Below are positions 34,210 through 43,305 of a stretch of 64,000 bases of DNA, piece by piece (within the stretch, counting starts at the first letter, position 1; each line of letters opens with the position of its first letter). Source of the stretch: CG2-30-36-16 sp964372115 (GTDB taxonomy: Bacteria; Bacteroidota; Ignavibacteria; Ignavibacteriales; Ignavibacteriaceae); contig CAYJPN010000001.1 in the NCBI GenBank assembly GCA_964372115.1, positions 62,001 to 126,000 of the forward strand, read 5' to 3'. The notes under the pieces are model-generated. The model was not told where the DNA came from, did no database searches, and worked only from the letters and a program-made list of their open reading frames with translations. The position numbers were made by a program, and so were the translations under genes.

Positions 34210-35814
34210 ATGAGTTTAATTAAAGAAATAAACAGACGTCGTACTTTTGCAATTATATCCCACCCGGATGCGGGAAAAACTACACTGACAGAAAAATTCT
34301 TACTCTACGGAGGCGCAGTTCAATTAGCCGGTTCGGTTACAGCCAGAAAGAACCAGCGTAAATCTACATCGGATTGGATGGAACTCGAACGAAAAAGAGG
34401 AATTTCAATAAGCTCCACTGTGCTTCAATTTGAGTATAACAATTTTATTATAAACTTGCTTGATACTCCCGGTCACGAAGATTTTTCGGAAGATACTTAC
34501 CGTGTTTTAACTGCCGTAGACGCAGTTGTAATGGTTATTGACGGCGCAAAAGGTATTGAAACCCAAACAAGAAAACTGTTTGAAGTGTGCAGCAAAAGAG
34601 GGATTCCAATTTTTACTTTTGTAAATAAACTCGATCGCCCGACAAGAGAGCCGCTTGAGCTACTTGACGAAATCGAAAATATTCTTGGTATCGGCGCTTT
34701 CCCTATGAATTATCCGCTTGGCACCGGTTTGGATTTTAAAGGTATATTCGACCGGATGAAAAAAGAAGTTCATTTTTTTGAAAAAACAAGCGGCGGTTTG
34801 TTTAAGGCTCCTGAATCTATAATGGGAATTGAAGACCCGATTGTAAAAGAAAAAATGAGCCCGCACGCTTTTGCACAGCTTGTTGAGGAACTTGAAATGC
34901 TTGAACATGCAGGCGAAAGTTTCGATTATAAAAAAGTAATTGAAGGAAAACTTAGCCCTGTATTTTTTGGCAGCGCGATGAATAATTTTGGAGTTCAGTT
35001 GCTGCTTGATAGTTTTCTTGAATACGCAGTCCCCCCATCGCCTCACAAAAGTTTAAAGGGAATAATAAACCCCGATGATGAAGTTTTTACCGGATTTGTT
35101 TTTAAAATCCAGGCGAATATGGATCCAAAACATCGCGACCGGATAGCATTTATGCGTGTCTGTTCGGGAAAATTTTCGAGAGATATGCAGGCTTTTCATT
35201 CAGTCAGCGGTAAAAAAATTAGACTCTCAAATTCACAAAAAATGTTTGGTCAAGAACGCGAAACAGTTAACGAGGCTTTTGCCGGGGATATTATAGGTTT
35301 TGTGGGCAGCGGCGGATTCGGAATTGGTGACACAATAACAGAAGATTTAAATATAATTTATGATGAAATACCCCGCTTTGCCCCTGAACATTTTGTTTTA
35401 CTTCACAATCCGAATCCCTCAAACTATAAAAAATTTAGAGACGGTTTAGATCAACTTTTACAGGAAGGTGTTATCCAGGCTTTTTACTTAAAAAATTCGC
35501 ATCAGAAAATTCCCGTGCTTGGTGCTGTCGGTCCGCTTCAGTTTGAAGTTGTGCAGTACAGACTTCAGGATGAATACGGAGCTGAATCAAGATTAGAACA
35601 AACAAACTGGCGATTGATGAGATGGATTGCGCCTGAATTTGAAAATAAAGAAAATGAAATTATGCTGCCTGCCGGCGCAGCATGGGCGTTAGATACAAAA
35701 GACAGGACGGCTATTTTATTTACAAGCGAATGGTCGTTAAATTATTTTAAGGATAAAAATTCTAAAGTTGTTTTGTCAGATGTGCCGTTTAAAGAAGAAA
35801 AGGTGGCGGTGTAA
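34210..35814 (+). CDS. prfC: Peptide chain release factor 3
   Basis: A 534-residue translational GTPase that recycles RF1/RF2 after peptide release. G1 is SHPDAGKTTL at residues 17-26, the switch region G2 is KRGISISSTV, G3 is LDTPGHEDFSEDT, and G4 is FVNKLDRP. The HAFAQLVEELEML and VPPSPHKSLKG blocks, and the C-terminal VLGAVGPLQFEVVQYRLQDEYG, separate RF3 from EF-G. Length is normal. The start at 34210 follows AGGTAATT. Confidence 0.96.
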   Translation: MSLIKEINRRRTFAIISHPDAGKTTLTEKFLLYGGAVQLAGSVTARKNQRKSTSDWMELERKRGISISSTVLQFEYNNFIINLLDTPGHEDFSEDTYRVLTAVDAVVMVIDGAKGIETQTRKLFEVCSKRGIPIFTFVNKLDRPTREPLELLDEIENILGIGAFPMNYPLGTGLDFKGIFDRMKKEVHFFEKTSGGLFKAPESIMGIEDPIVKEKMSPHAFAQLVEELEMLEHAGESFDYKKVIEGKLSPVFFGSAMNNFGVQLLLDSFLEYAVPPSPHKSLKGIINPDDEVFTGFVFKIQANMDPKHRDRIAFMRVCSGKFSRDMQAFHSVSGKKIRLSNSQKMFGQERETVNEAFAGDIIGFVGSGGFGIGDTITEDLNIIYDEIPRFAPEHFVLLHNPNPSNYKKFRDGLDQLLQEGVIQAFYLKNSHQKIPVLGAVGPLQFEVVQYRLQDEYGAESRLEQTNWRLMRWIAPEFENKENEIMLPAGAAWALDTKDRTAILFTSEWSLNYFKDKNSKVVLSDVPFKEEKVAV

Positions 35815-35893
35815 ATATTTAGACAAAGTCTCCAAAAAATGAGAAGAAAATTAAATAGCATAATGTGTTGCTTAATAAATTCATACTATTGGT

Positions 35894-35901
35894 TATATTT
35901 G
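35894..35901 (+). promoter_or_regulatory. Predicted promoter -7 element (TATATTTG) with almost no leader
   Basis: A perfect TAnnTTTG match ends 10 bases before the ATG of the eIF2B-like gene, with a TTG 23 bases further upstream as a possible -33 box. The transcript start would fall about 5-8 bases before the ATG, so the mRNA would be effectively leaderless. There is no Shine-Dalgarno sequence, which agrees with this. Confidence 0.55.
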
Positions 35902-35911
35902 CATCGTCATT

Positions 35912-36712
35912 ATGAAAAGACAACTGTATAAAATATTAAACGATTCCACAAGTGGTTCGGTTGAACTGCTTTTGAAATTAACATCATTTATCACTATTGA
36001 AGTAGAAAACGAAGATGAATTACAAGAAGTGATTGATGTTTGCAAAACCGGGGTCTCTACTTTTGCAGCGATCGATTCGTTCATATCTTCCCTCAAAAAC
36101 GATTTTGAGCACAATGGATTTGAAAGCGCAAAAATATTTTCGAATCATTATCAAAAAAAACTCACCGAAGATGATGCCGACTTATTCAAAACAGCATTTA
36201 ACTCGATAAAAAATCTTAAATCTGTTTTAACTATTTCCAACAGCAAAACAATTTTAGAACTAATAAAAAAATTACATGAACATAATCCTTCATTAACTGT
36301 TGCGATACTGGAATCCAGACCGAAAAATGAAGGACGCATATTTGCAAAAAGATTACTTCAAAATAAAATTAAGGTAACTCTCACTATCGATTCGGCAGCC
36401 GCATTATTGGTGAAAAATGTTGATGCAGTTTTTTGCGGGGCAGATAAAATTCTAATCGATTATTCGGTCTTAAATAAAATAGGAAGTTTACAGCTCGCTT
36501 TATTGTGTAAAGAATATGAAAAACCTTTTTATGTTTTCTGTAGTGAAGGAAAGTTCACATCCGAAAAAGCATATAGACCTATAGAAAAAAACTCGAATGA
36601 AACTTGGAAATTTACCCACCCGAATTTGGAAATAAATAATTTCTATTTTGAAGTTATCCCAAAACATCTGATTACAAAAATTTTTACAGAAAAACGTTCA
36701 ATAAAACTTTAA
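35912..36712 (+). CDS. eIF2B alpha/MtnA-like family protein lacking the catalytic Cys
   Basis: A 266-residue protein of the eIF2B/MtnA/ribose-1,5-bisphosphate isomerase family. The C-terminal Rossmann-like half has VAILESRPKNEGRIFAKRL, LTIDSAAALLVKNVDAVFCGADKI and LNKIGSLQLALLCKEYEKPFYV. In the isomerases a Cys in a THC motif and an Asp in the GAD segment are catalytic. Here the first reads TISNS (Ser in place of Cys), while the GAD Asp is kept. The N-terminal half is helical, as in eIF2B alpha. It may be a binding or regulatory protein rather than an isomerase. It is followed by the peptidase gene 9 bases later. Function unknown. Confidence 0.75.
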   Translation: MKRQLYKILNDSTSGSVELLLKLTSFITIEVENEDELQEVIDVCKTGVSTFAAIDSFISSLKNDFEHNGFESAKIFSNHYQKKLTEDDADLFKTAFNSIKNLKSVLTISNSKTILELIKKLHEHNPSLTVAILESRPKNEGRIFAKRLLQNKIKVTLTIDSAAALLVKNVDAVFCGADKILIDYSVLNKIGSLQLALLCKEYEKPFYVFCSEGKFTSEKAYRPIEKNSNETWKFTHPNLEINNFYFEVIPKHLITKIFTEKRSIKL

Positions 36713-36721
36713 GGAGATATA

Positions 36722-38863
36722 ATGAAATTTTCCAGGATACTTTTACTTTACTTTTTTGTTGCAGTTTCTGTTTTCGGGCAGACAAAAACTCTGCAATTAG
36801 AAGATGTAACATTAAAAGGATTTCAATTTTACCCGCAGCGGCTTTCGCAGTTGCAGTGGATACCGGGTACCGACAATTTTGCATTCGTAAAACAAACTGA
36901 TGACGCTGAATTAGTTAAGGGAAATGTTCAAAACGATAATGTTGAATCATTAGTAAAACTTTCTGCCGTTAACTTAAAACTTGAAGAAAATGCCCTCGGA
37001 AGTGTTAAAAGTTTTCCTCGAATTGGTTGGATAAATTCAAACACAATTTCTTTCTGGAAGGATTTGAATTTAATTTCTTACAATTTGAATTCCGGAGAAT
37101 TAAAGGTAATTGCAAAACTCCCGGAAGAAGCTGAAAATATTGACTTTCAAAAAGAGGATCGTATTGCTTATACTCTTGGTAATAATTTGTTTATTAATTA
37201 TAACGGAAAAGATATTCAGATTACGAATGAAGAAAATGACGGAATTGTTAGCGGACAAAGTGTAAGTCGTAACGAGTTTGGAATTAGAAAAGGAAGTTTC
37301 TGGTCACCCGACAATAAGTATCTTGCGTTTTATCAAAAAGATGAATCGAAAGTTACCGATTACCCGTTGGTTGATGTCTCCACACGCCCTGCCATGGTAA
37401 AAAATATAAAATACCCGATGGCAGGAATGACAAGTGAAAATGTAAGAGTTGGTATTTATAATTTGCAAAACAACTCAACCACCTGGTTAAAAACCGGTGA
37501 TGAGAAAGAACAATATCTTACAAATGTAACATGGAGTCCGGACGAAAAATCAATTTATATAGCGCATCTTAATCGGGATCAAAACCATATGCGCCTCATT
37601 AAATACGATGCAAACACCGGTGAACAGCAATTAACATTATTTGAAGAAAATAATGACAAATATGTAGAACCGGAACACGGACCGATTTTCGTAACAGGTA
37701 AAACTGATCAATTTGTCTGGTTTAGCGAAAGAGATAAATGGAATCATTTGTATCTTTACAACACTGATGGGAAGTTGCTAAAACAAATTACTAAAGGTGA
37801 TTGGATTGTGCTTGATGTTGAGGGTTTTGACGAAAAAGGTGAAAATCTTTTTTTTACTTCCACAAAAGAGTCGCCCTTAGAAACTCAATTTTATAAATTA
37901 AATATTTTTAGTGACGAAGTTACAAAGTTAACATCGGAAAAAGGGACACATAATATTTCACTCAGCAGCGACGGAAGATTTTTTCTCGATACATATTCAA
38001 ATTTAACAACGCCATCAGTTACAAACCTAACTGACAATGAAGGCAAAATAATTCGTAAACTTAATGAAGCTCCTAATCCACTTTCAGATTACAAAATTGG
38101 CGAAACAAAATTATTCACTTTAGATGGTAACGGCGGTTATAATTTTTACTGCCGAATGATTTTGCCGATTGACTTCGATTCAACAAAAAAGTACCCTGCA
38201 ATAGTTTATGTTTACGGCGGACCGCACGACCAGCTTGTAATTAATAATTGGCTCGGCGGAGGGAGTTTATGGTTTAACTACATGGCTGAAAATGGTTACA
38301 TAATTTTTACTCTCGACAACAGAGGTTCTGAAAACCGCGGATTAGAATTTGAACAGGAAACTTTTCGAGATCTCGGCACAAAAGAAATTGAAGATCAGAA
38401 ACTCGGCGTCGAATATTTAAAATCTCTTCCTTACGTGGATTCAAATAAACTCGGTGTTTTTGGATGGAGTTATGGCGGATTTATGACCGTATCTTTGATG
38501 ACTCGAACTCCCGATTTATTCACTGTTGGTGTCGCTGGCGGCGCTGTTATTGATTGGAGTTATTATGAAGTGATGTACGGAGAACGTTATATGGACACTC
38601 CGGAAACAAACCCTGAAGGCTTTAAAAAATCGAGTTTGCTTAATTATGTCGACAATTTAAAAGGTAAGTTGCTTCTCGTACATGGAACTATGGATCCAAC
38701 AGTGGTTTGGCAAAATACATTGTCATTTGCAGAAAAAGCCGCACATCTTGGTAAACCACTCGATTACTTCCCCTATGTTGGACACGGACATGGTGTTCGA
38801 GGCAAGGATGTTTTTCATCTTTATCAAAAGATAACGAACTATTTTGATGATAACCTAAAATAA
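36722..38863 (+). CDS. Dipeptidyl-peptidase IV-type serine peptidase (S9B)
   Basis: A secreted 713-residue peptidase with a signal peptide (MKFSRILLLYFFVAVSVFGQ) after a strong AAGGAGATATA ribosome site. An N-terminal beta-propeller domain (about 30-470) precedes an alpha/beta hydrolase domain. The catalytic Ser is S583 in GWSYGGFMT, Asp is in LVHGTMDPTV, and His is in VGHGHGVRG. DNRGSENRGLEFE and a double-Glu motif candidate in the propeller fit DPP-IV. It probably cleaves X-Pro dipeptides from the N-terminus of peptides in the periplasm for amino acid nutrition. Confidence 0.9.
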   Translation: MKFSRILLLYFFVAVSVFGQTKTLQLEDVTLKGFQFYPQRLSQLQWIPGTDNFAFVKQTDDAELVKGNVQNDNVESLVKLSAVNLKLEENALGSVKSFPRIGWINSNTISFWKDLNLISYNLNSGELKVIAKLPEEAENIDFQKEDRIAYTLGNNLFINYNGKDIQITNEENDGIVSGQSVSRNEFGIRKGSFWSPDNKYLAFYQKDESKVTDYPLVDVSTRPAMVKNIKYPMAGMTSENVRVGIYNLQNNSTTWLKTGDEKEQYLTNVTWSPDEKSIYIAHLNRDQNHMRLIKYDANTGEQQLTLFEENNDKYVEPEHGPIFVTGKTDQFVWFSERDKWNHLYLYNTDGKLLKQITKGDWIVLDVEGFDEKGENLFFTSTKESPLETQFYKLNIFSDEVTKLTSEKGTHNISLSSDGRFFLDTYSNLTTPSVTNLTDNEGKIIRKLNEAPNPLSDYKIGETKLFTLDGNGGYNFYCRMILPIDFDSTKKYPAIVYVYGGPHDQLVINNWLGGGSLWFNYMAENGYIIFTLDNRGSENRGLEFEQETFRDLGTKEIEDQKLGVEYLKSLPYVDSNKLGVFGWSYGGFMTVSLMTRTPDLFTVGVAGGAVIDWSYYEVMYGERYMDTPETNPEGFKKSSLLNYVDNLKGKLLLVHGTMDPTVVWQNTLSFAEKAAHLGKPLDYFPYVGHGHGVRGKDVFHLYQKITNYFDDNLK

Positions 38864-40204
38864 TTACAGTGCTATTTTATGCTTACTCTTCGAGTTGAAA
38901 CGGAGAGTAAGCATAATTGCTGAAACTGTAAGCCCGATAGATAAACCAATCCAAATTCCAACAACACCCATCCCGCTAATGAATCCAAGCAGATACCCAA
39001 TCGGCAGTCCCACAAGCCAATACGCAATGAATGTTATTAATGTTGGTCCTTTTACGTCCGTTAGTCCGCGCAGTACTCCAATTCCTACTGCTTGCGTTCC
39101 ATCGGATAATTGGAATAACGCGGCAATAATCAACAACGTTGATGCTGTTGAAATTACTTCTTTATCATTAACATAAAGTGTCGGCAGATAATTGCGGAGA
39201 ACAATAAATAAGACTCCGGCAAATGCCATTATTGCAGGTCCCATAATTAGGGCTGTAAAACCTGCTCTTCTAATCTCCTTGATGTTTTGTTTGCCCACTC
39301 CGTTTGCGACTCTAATTGCTCCTGCAGCGGAAATACCGAGCACTCCCATAAAGGATACTGACGCGAGATTAATGGCAATTTGATGAGCTGCCAATTGTTT
39401 CGTCCCGAGCCAACCAACCATTACAACCGCAAAACTAAAAGCACCGACTTCAAAAAAATACTGAAAACCGCTTGGTAAACCGAGTTGTAGTATTTTTTTT
39501 ACTACAGGAACATTAATACCTTTAAAGTGAAAAGACACGTCATATTTTTTAAAATAACTCGATCGCATAATATAAATCATTATCACTAATGCCATAAAAG
39601 TACGCGATGATAAAGTCGCTATGCCGGCGCCGTTTAGTCCAAGCGCGGGCATTCCCAAATTTCCATAGATAAAGAGCCAATTAGCAATTACGTTTATAAT
39701 ATTTGCCAAAAGGGTTATTATCATTGCCGGGCGCATAATCGATAAACCCTCAATAAACTGCTTATAAGTTTGGAAAAGCATGGTTGGTATCGCCGAACAA
39801 CCAATAAGTATAGTGTAAGATTGCGCTAAATTAACCACTTCAATTGGTTGGTTAAAATGAATAAGTAAATAAGATGCAAAGTACGTTACTACCGTAGTAA
39901 TAACTCCTACCACCATATTTACTATTAGCGACTGCCTGAACAAAACTCCGCATTCAGATTTACGATTAGCTCCGACTTCTATTGCAACGAGTGGAGTTAC
40001 AGCAAACGATACACCGAGCCCGATTATAAAAATTAAAATTACATAACTATTCGCAAGCGAAGATGCGGCAAGAGGTGTTGGGCCGAGTTCCCCCACCATA
40101 ACGCTATCGACTACGCCCATCATTATAAAACCAAGCTGACCAATGATAACCGGATAGGCTAGTTCTAACGTATATTGTATATGTTGTTTTATTGAAAGGG
40201 TCAA
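38864..40204 (-). CDS. MATE-family multidrug/Na+ antiporter
   Basis: A 446-residue protein with twelve helices and the MATE two-fold repeat. LAYPVIIGQLGFIMMGVVDSVMVGELGP begins the first half (shown in part) and LQLGLPSGFQYFFEVGAFSFAVVMVGWLG begins the second, both diagnostic. It exports organic cations or metabolites using Na+ or H+. Its stop abuts that of the peptidase gene on the other strand with no gap. The start is a TTG at 40204, three bases after a predicted -7 element, so a leaderless transcript is possible; a downstream start would truncate helix 1. Confidence 0.9.
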   Translation of the reverse strand: MTLSIKQHIQYTLELAYPVIIGQLGFIMMGVVDSVMVGELGPTPLAASSLANSYVILIFIIGLGVSFAVTPLVAIEVGANRKSECGVLFRQSLIVNMVVGVITTVVTYFASYLLIHFNQPIEVVNLAQSYTILIGCSAIPTMLFQTYKQFIEGLSIMRPAMIITLLANIINVIANWLFIYGNLGMPALGLNGAGIATLSSRTFMALVIMIYIMRSSYFKKYDVSFHFKGINVPVVKKILQLGLPSGFQYFFEVGAFSFAVVMVGWLGTKQLAAHQIAINLASVSFMGVLGISAAGAIRVANGVGKQNIKEIRRAGFTALIMGPAIMAFAGVLFIVLRNYLPTLYVNDKEVISTASTLLIIAALFQLSDGTQAVGIGVLRGLTDVKGPTLITFIAYWLVGLPIGYLLGFISGMGVVGIWIGLSIGLTVSAIMLTLRFNSKSKHKIAL

Positions 40205-40206
40205 AA

Positions 40207-40214
40207 CAAATTTA
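40207..40214 (-). promoter_or_regulatory. Predicted MATE promoter -7 element (TAAATTTG)
   Basis: This minus-strand TAnnTTTG match ends three bases before the TTG start, which would put the transcript start at or next to the start codon. Either the mRNA is leaderless, or the match is coincidental in this AT-rich gap. Confidence 0.35.
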
Positions 40215-40287
40215 TTATTTTTCTAATTACCAATTTATAAATAATACGGTAATAGATGAAAAAAGTTTGTAGCGGTTAGAATAGAGA

Positions 40288-40328
40288 GAAGGAAAAACCC
40301 GCAGTTAACCGATTCGAGTTTTTCCTTC
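40288..40328 (-). terminator. Perfect 11-bp hairpin, probable terminator for the HEAT-repeat gene
   Basis: GAAGGAAAAAC pairs exactly with GTTTTTCCTTC around a 19-base loop. On the minus strand the T-run sits inside the 3' arm. It lies in the gap after the HEAT-repeat gene (stop at 40392) and before the MATE gene, so it probably separates the two transcripts. A structured small RNA is an alternative. Confidence 0.55.
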
Positions 40329-40391
40329 ACGGAAGCGAAATGTATTTTGTTTCATCCTAATTTCTTTTTATGAATTAATAAGATGTTTATT

Positions 40392-40814
40392 TTATTTTTT
40401 TGCGAAGTAAGTTTTAACTTCCCGAACTGTATTGTCTTTTATATACTGGTTATAAAAACCATTGCAGTGTTTTCTAACTCTTTCGCTATCATCAAAATTT
40501 ATAGCTTTTTTTACGATATTCATACCAACCGGACTACCAATTTTGTATAAAGCTAAAGCTGCTACAATTCTTTCTTCTTCATTTACTGAGGTTCTTAGCA
40601 TATGCATGAGAGAAAACATCGCCTTCTCGGAAGATAGTTCGCCCAGCATATATGCCGAACTTACTTTTAACCCGTAATTATCTGAGTCCAAACCCATCAT
40701 CAACGATTCAATAGTTTGAGAAGATACGGTTTTAACCTTAGCCGGGTTTTCGGCAAAAGCTGTGGTTGACATCAACACAACCAACAAAACAAAAATTGAG
40801 AAATACTTTTTCAT
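40392..40814 (-). CDS. Secreted HEAT-repeat protein
   Basis: A 140-residue protein with a signal peptide (MKKYFSIFVLLVVLMSTTAFA). Two to three HEAT-type helical repeats are visible, as in SSAYMLGELSSEKAMFSLMHML and RIVAALALYKIGSPVGMNIVKKA. Such repeats bind other proteins; the role here is unknown. The ATG at 40814 is chosen because a GGAGG site lies five bases before it and the signal peptide starts there, although the frame is open to 40826. Confidence 0.75.
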   Translation of the reverse strand: MKKYFSIFVLLVVLMSTTAFAENPAKVKTVSSQTIESLMMGLDSDNYGLKVSSAYMLGELSSEKAMFSLMHMLRTSVNEEERIVAALALYKIGSPVGMNIVKKAINFDDSERVRKHCNGFYNQYIKDNTVREVKTYFAKK

Positions 40815-40856
40815 TACTGCCTCCAAAATTTATAAAATATGTTCATTGTTCCGCAA

Positions 40857-40864
40857 CAAACATA
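40857..40864 (-). promoter_or_regulatory. Predicted promoter -7 element of the HEAT-repeat gene (TATGTTTG)
   Basis: A minus-strand TAnnTTTG match with an implied leader of about 40 bases containing the GGAGG ribosome site of the HEAT-repeat gene. Confidence 0.4.
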
Positions 40865-40973
40865 TAACAAACAACAAGGCGTTAATAGTAAATATTGATG
40901 GAAGGGACTTACAATTGATAAAACCGTTTACAGTAAGTTTAACCGGAGGTAAGAATAAATAATTTTAAAAAGA

Positions 40974-41249
40974 TTAGGATTTCTTTGGTTCTTCCGAAGT
41001 TTTCGAATAGAATGGATCGTTAAACTTTGTAAAAGAATAATTATATTTAGCTGTTACACTATCAATTTGGTGCATAGTTAAACCTTTGTTGCCGGCATAA
41101 GCCTCAAAGTTTACTTTAGTAGCTTTTGGTTTTGTTTTTGAAACATTTTTTTCTGAATTAATATCACTAAAAAGCATAAAAAATATACCAACAAACAAAA
41201 AAGCTGTTGTAATAAATAATATAAAACCTTTCACTTTCACAAACTCCAT
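40974..41249 (-). CDS. Small membrane-anchored protein of unknown function
   Basis: A 91-residue protein with one N-terminal helix (residues about 9-26, GFILFITTAFLFVGIFFML) and a polar, Lys-rich tail. Part of the tail, NKGLTMHQIDSVTAKYNYSFTKF, is regular enough to be a folded segment. The ATG at 41249 is used because upstream codons add a basic stretch before the helix without a better ribosome site; the frame is open to 41291. I do not recognise a family. Confidence 0.5.
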   Translation of the reverse strand: MEFVKVKGFILFITTAFLFVGIFFMLFSDINSEKNVSKTKPKATKVNFEAYAGNKGLTMHQIDSVTAKYNYSFTKFNDPFYSKTSEEPKKS

Positions 41250-41349
41250 TACTTTTGAACGGAATATCGTAAAAATTACATTGAAATTCAATAGTAATCT
41301 TTAATTCCAACAGGTTCCGCATTTTTGGTATCAGTTTTATTATCCAATT

Positions 41350-42180
41350 TTAGAGAAGATTGTTTTTTTTACCCCATTCCGTAAAACCATCTTCAAGCTG
41401 TTTGAATGATTCAATCGCAAACAGAATTGGCTGCAAATGCCAAACATCATACTCTTGAAAAATCATTTTATCAGGCTCAAATGGCAGCACCTCAACCTTT
41501 GGTGATAAAGCGTGCTGTATTTCACCAAGCGAAGATATAATACCGGCACCGTATATACGCAGACCTACAGGCTTAATTATCAACCCGAATTCTACTGTAA
41601 ACCAGTGAAATGTTTCAAGATATTTTCTATTAATTCCTTCAGCTTTTAAAGCTGCTTTACCGAATTTTTGATAGAATGAAGCAAAGTTCGGATCGGTTAA
41701 CAACGGCATGTGTCCGAATATGTCATGAAACAGATCTGGCGCGGGTGTATAGTCGAGTTCGTCCTTCCTTCTTATATAATCTGTGGATGGGAATATTTTT
41801 TCGCGAAGAAGTTCGAAAAAGTTTTGCTCATGAATTAACCCTGGAACACGGGCAATACGCCAACCGGTTGTTTCTTTATATTTTGCAGATAAATCCTTTA
41901 ACGAAGGGATCATAGTTGGAGTAAAGTTTAATTTAGCCGCTCCTGCCAGATATTCGTTGCAAACCCTACCTGGCAGGTATTTCATCTGCCTATCAAAAAG
42001 AAACCTCCATGTTTCATGGTCTGACTCTGAATAAGTGGGGTATATAATTTCTGTATCAACCGGGACTTTACCCGTTAAACGTTGAGGAATACATCTGGGA
42101 TCAATACTCTCTGCGGCAGCTTTCTCATAAGCTGATAAAATCTTATTTTCGCTTTTCTCAATCACAAATAACTCCTTCAT
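41350..42180 (-). CDS. phhA: Phenylalanine-4-hydroxylase-type aromatic amino acid hydroxylase
   Basis: A 276-residue pterin-dependent iron hydroxylase lacking the N-terminal regulatory domain of animal enzymes. Iron ligands are H152 and H157 in DLFHDIFGHMPLL and E197 in FHWFTVEFGL. The pterin region includes RIARVPGLIHEQNFFELL, and RPSTDYIRR-like arrangement (FPSTDYIRRKDELDY) is normal. It converts phenylalanine to tyrosine. The ATG at 42180 gives the MKELFVIEK start; the open frame to 42258 is non-coding in character. No pterin dehydratase gene (phhB) is adjacent. Confidence 0.9.
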   Translation of the reverse strand: MKELFVIEKSENKILSAYEKAAAESIDPRCIPQRLTGKVPVDTEIIYPTYSESDHETWRFLFDRQMKYLPGRVCNEYLAGAAKLNFTPTMIPSLKDLSAKYKETTGWRIARVPGLIHEQNFFELLREKIFPSTDYIRRKDELDYTPAPDLFHDIFGHMPLLTDPNFASFYQKFGKAALKAEGINRKYLETFHWFTVEFGLIIKPVGLRIYGAGIISSLGEIQHALSPKVEVLPFEPDKMIFQEYDVWHLQPILFAIESFKQLEDGFTEWGKKNNLL

Positions 42181-42201
42181 TTTTTTAAACTGATAATCGC
42201 A

Positions 42202-42209
42202 CAAAATTA
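42202..42209 (-). promoter_or_regulatory. Predicted phhA promoter -7 element (TAATTTTG)
   Basis: A minus-strand TAnnTTTG match 21 bases before the phhA ATG, giving a leader of about 18 bases. No Shine-Dalgarno sequence is visible before that start. Confidence 0.4.
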
Positions 42210-42265
42210 TATTGGAAGACAAAACTACCTGTGGGAAATAAAAGTTAGTTAAAAACAAATAAAAC

Positions 42266-43282
42266 TCAAATAATATTTACTTCCTCTTCAAGCATAATAC
42301 CGAATTTTTGATGCACATTTTTTTTTATATAATCTTTGAACATCAATATTTCTTCCCCTGTGGCGCCGCCATAATTTATAATTACAAGTGCCTGTTTTTT
42401 GTGAGTACCAACATTTCCTTTCCTAAATCCTTTTAAACCCGATTTTTCAATTAACCATCCGGCGGGTACTTTTACAAATTTATCATCAACAGCGTAAAAA
42501 GGAAAATCGGCATATTCTTGCTTAATATCTTCATATAAAGATTTATATATAACCGGGTTTTTAAAAAAACTTCCGGCATTACCAAATTCAGAGGGATTCG
42601 GTAATTTGCTTTCACGAATGCGGCAAACCGCTTCACTAACATCCTTAATAGAGTAGTTTTCTTTTTCTTTCTTTTTTAACTCTTCCCCAATACTGCCATA
42701 AGAAATGTTAATACTATAAATTTTACTCAACTTCAGTACAACTTCCGTTATTATCAATTTTCCCTTCAGCTCTTTTTTGAAAATACTATCACGGTAACCG
42801 AATGCGCATTCATTCTTATAAAATGTCTTTTCCTGGAAGGTATCGCTGTCAATACCTTTTAATGAATAAAAAGTATCTTTTACTTCCTGCCCGTAAGCTC
42901 CAATATTTTGAATTGCAACAGCACCCACGCTCCCAGGAATTAGTGAAAGATTTTCAATTCCCCCATAGTTTTTATTTACACAAAATAAAACGAGATTATG
43001 CCATTCTACACCCGCTTCCGCCTTTACGAGCACTGAGGAATCTGTTTCTTCAACTATACCTATCTTATCCGCAGAAATTTTGAATACAACGCCCGCGTAA
43101 TTTTTAGTAAATAAGATATTACTGCCCCCCCCTAAAACTAATTTAGGAAGATGTTTAAATTTTTGATCTTCAAAAAGTTGTTTTATTTCTAATGAATTTG
43201 AAACTTCAACAAAATATTCTGCCGAAACATCAACCCCAAAAGTATTATAGGGTTTTAAGGAAATATTTTCTTTTACGTTCAT
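42266..43282 (-). CDS. murB: UDP-N-acetylenolpyruvoylglucosamine reductase
   Basis: A 338-residue flavoenzyme of peptidoglycan precursor synthesis, reducing the enolpyruvyl group to make UDP-MurNAc. Visible motifs are YNTFGVDVSAEYFVEV, VLGGGSNILFT, LSLIPGSVGAVAIQNIGAYG, CAFGYRDSIFKK, the catalytic Ser in GNAGSFFKNPV and the C-terminal Glu in GIMLEEEV. This is the type I form. The ATG at 43282 follows GGAGAACAT, which decides the start; the open frame continues to 43336 but is outside the typical protein. Confidence 0.95.
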   Translation of the reverse strand: MNVKENISLKPYNTFGVDVSAEYFVEVSNSLEIKQLFEDQKFKHLPKLVLGGGSNILFTKNYAGVVFKISADKIGIVEETDSSVLVKAEAGVEWHNLVLFCVNKNYGGIENLSLIPGSVGAVAIQNIGAYGQEVKDTFYSLKGIDSDTFQEKTFYKNECAFGYRDSIFKKELKGKLIITEVVLKLSKIYSINISYGSIGEELKKKEKENYSIKDVSEAVCRIRESKLPNPSEFGNAGSFFKNPVIYKSLYEDIKQEYADFPFYAVDDKFVKVPAGWLIEKSGLKGFRKGNVGTHKKQALVIINYGGATGEEILMFKDYIKKNVHQKFGIMLEEEVNII

Positions 43283-43305
43283 ATCATATGTTCTCCATTG
43301 TTCTG

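Noticed and set aside
34660..35046. 128-residue open frame opposite prfC
   Set aside because: It mirrors the RF3 coding sequence and its Phe/Lys-rich composition is typical of a shadow frame.
40815..40962. Possible small plus-strand peptide ending in a Gly-Gly-Lys motif, considered as a RiPP-like precursor
   Set aside because: It overlaps the start and promoter of the HEAT-repeat gene, lacks a ribosome site, and has no modification or export genes nearby.
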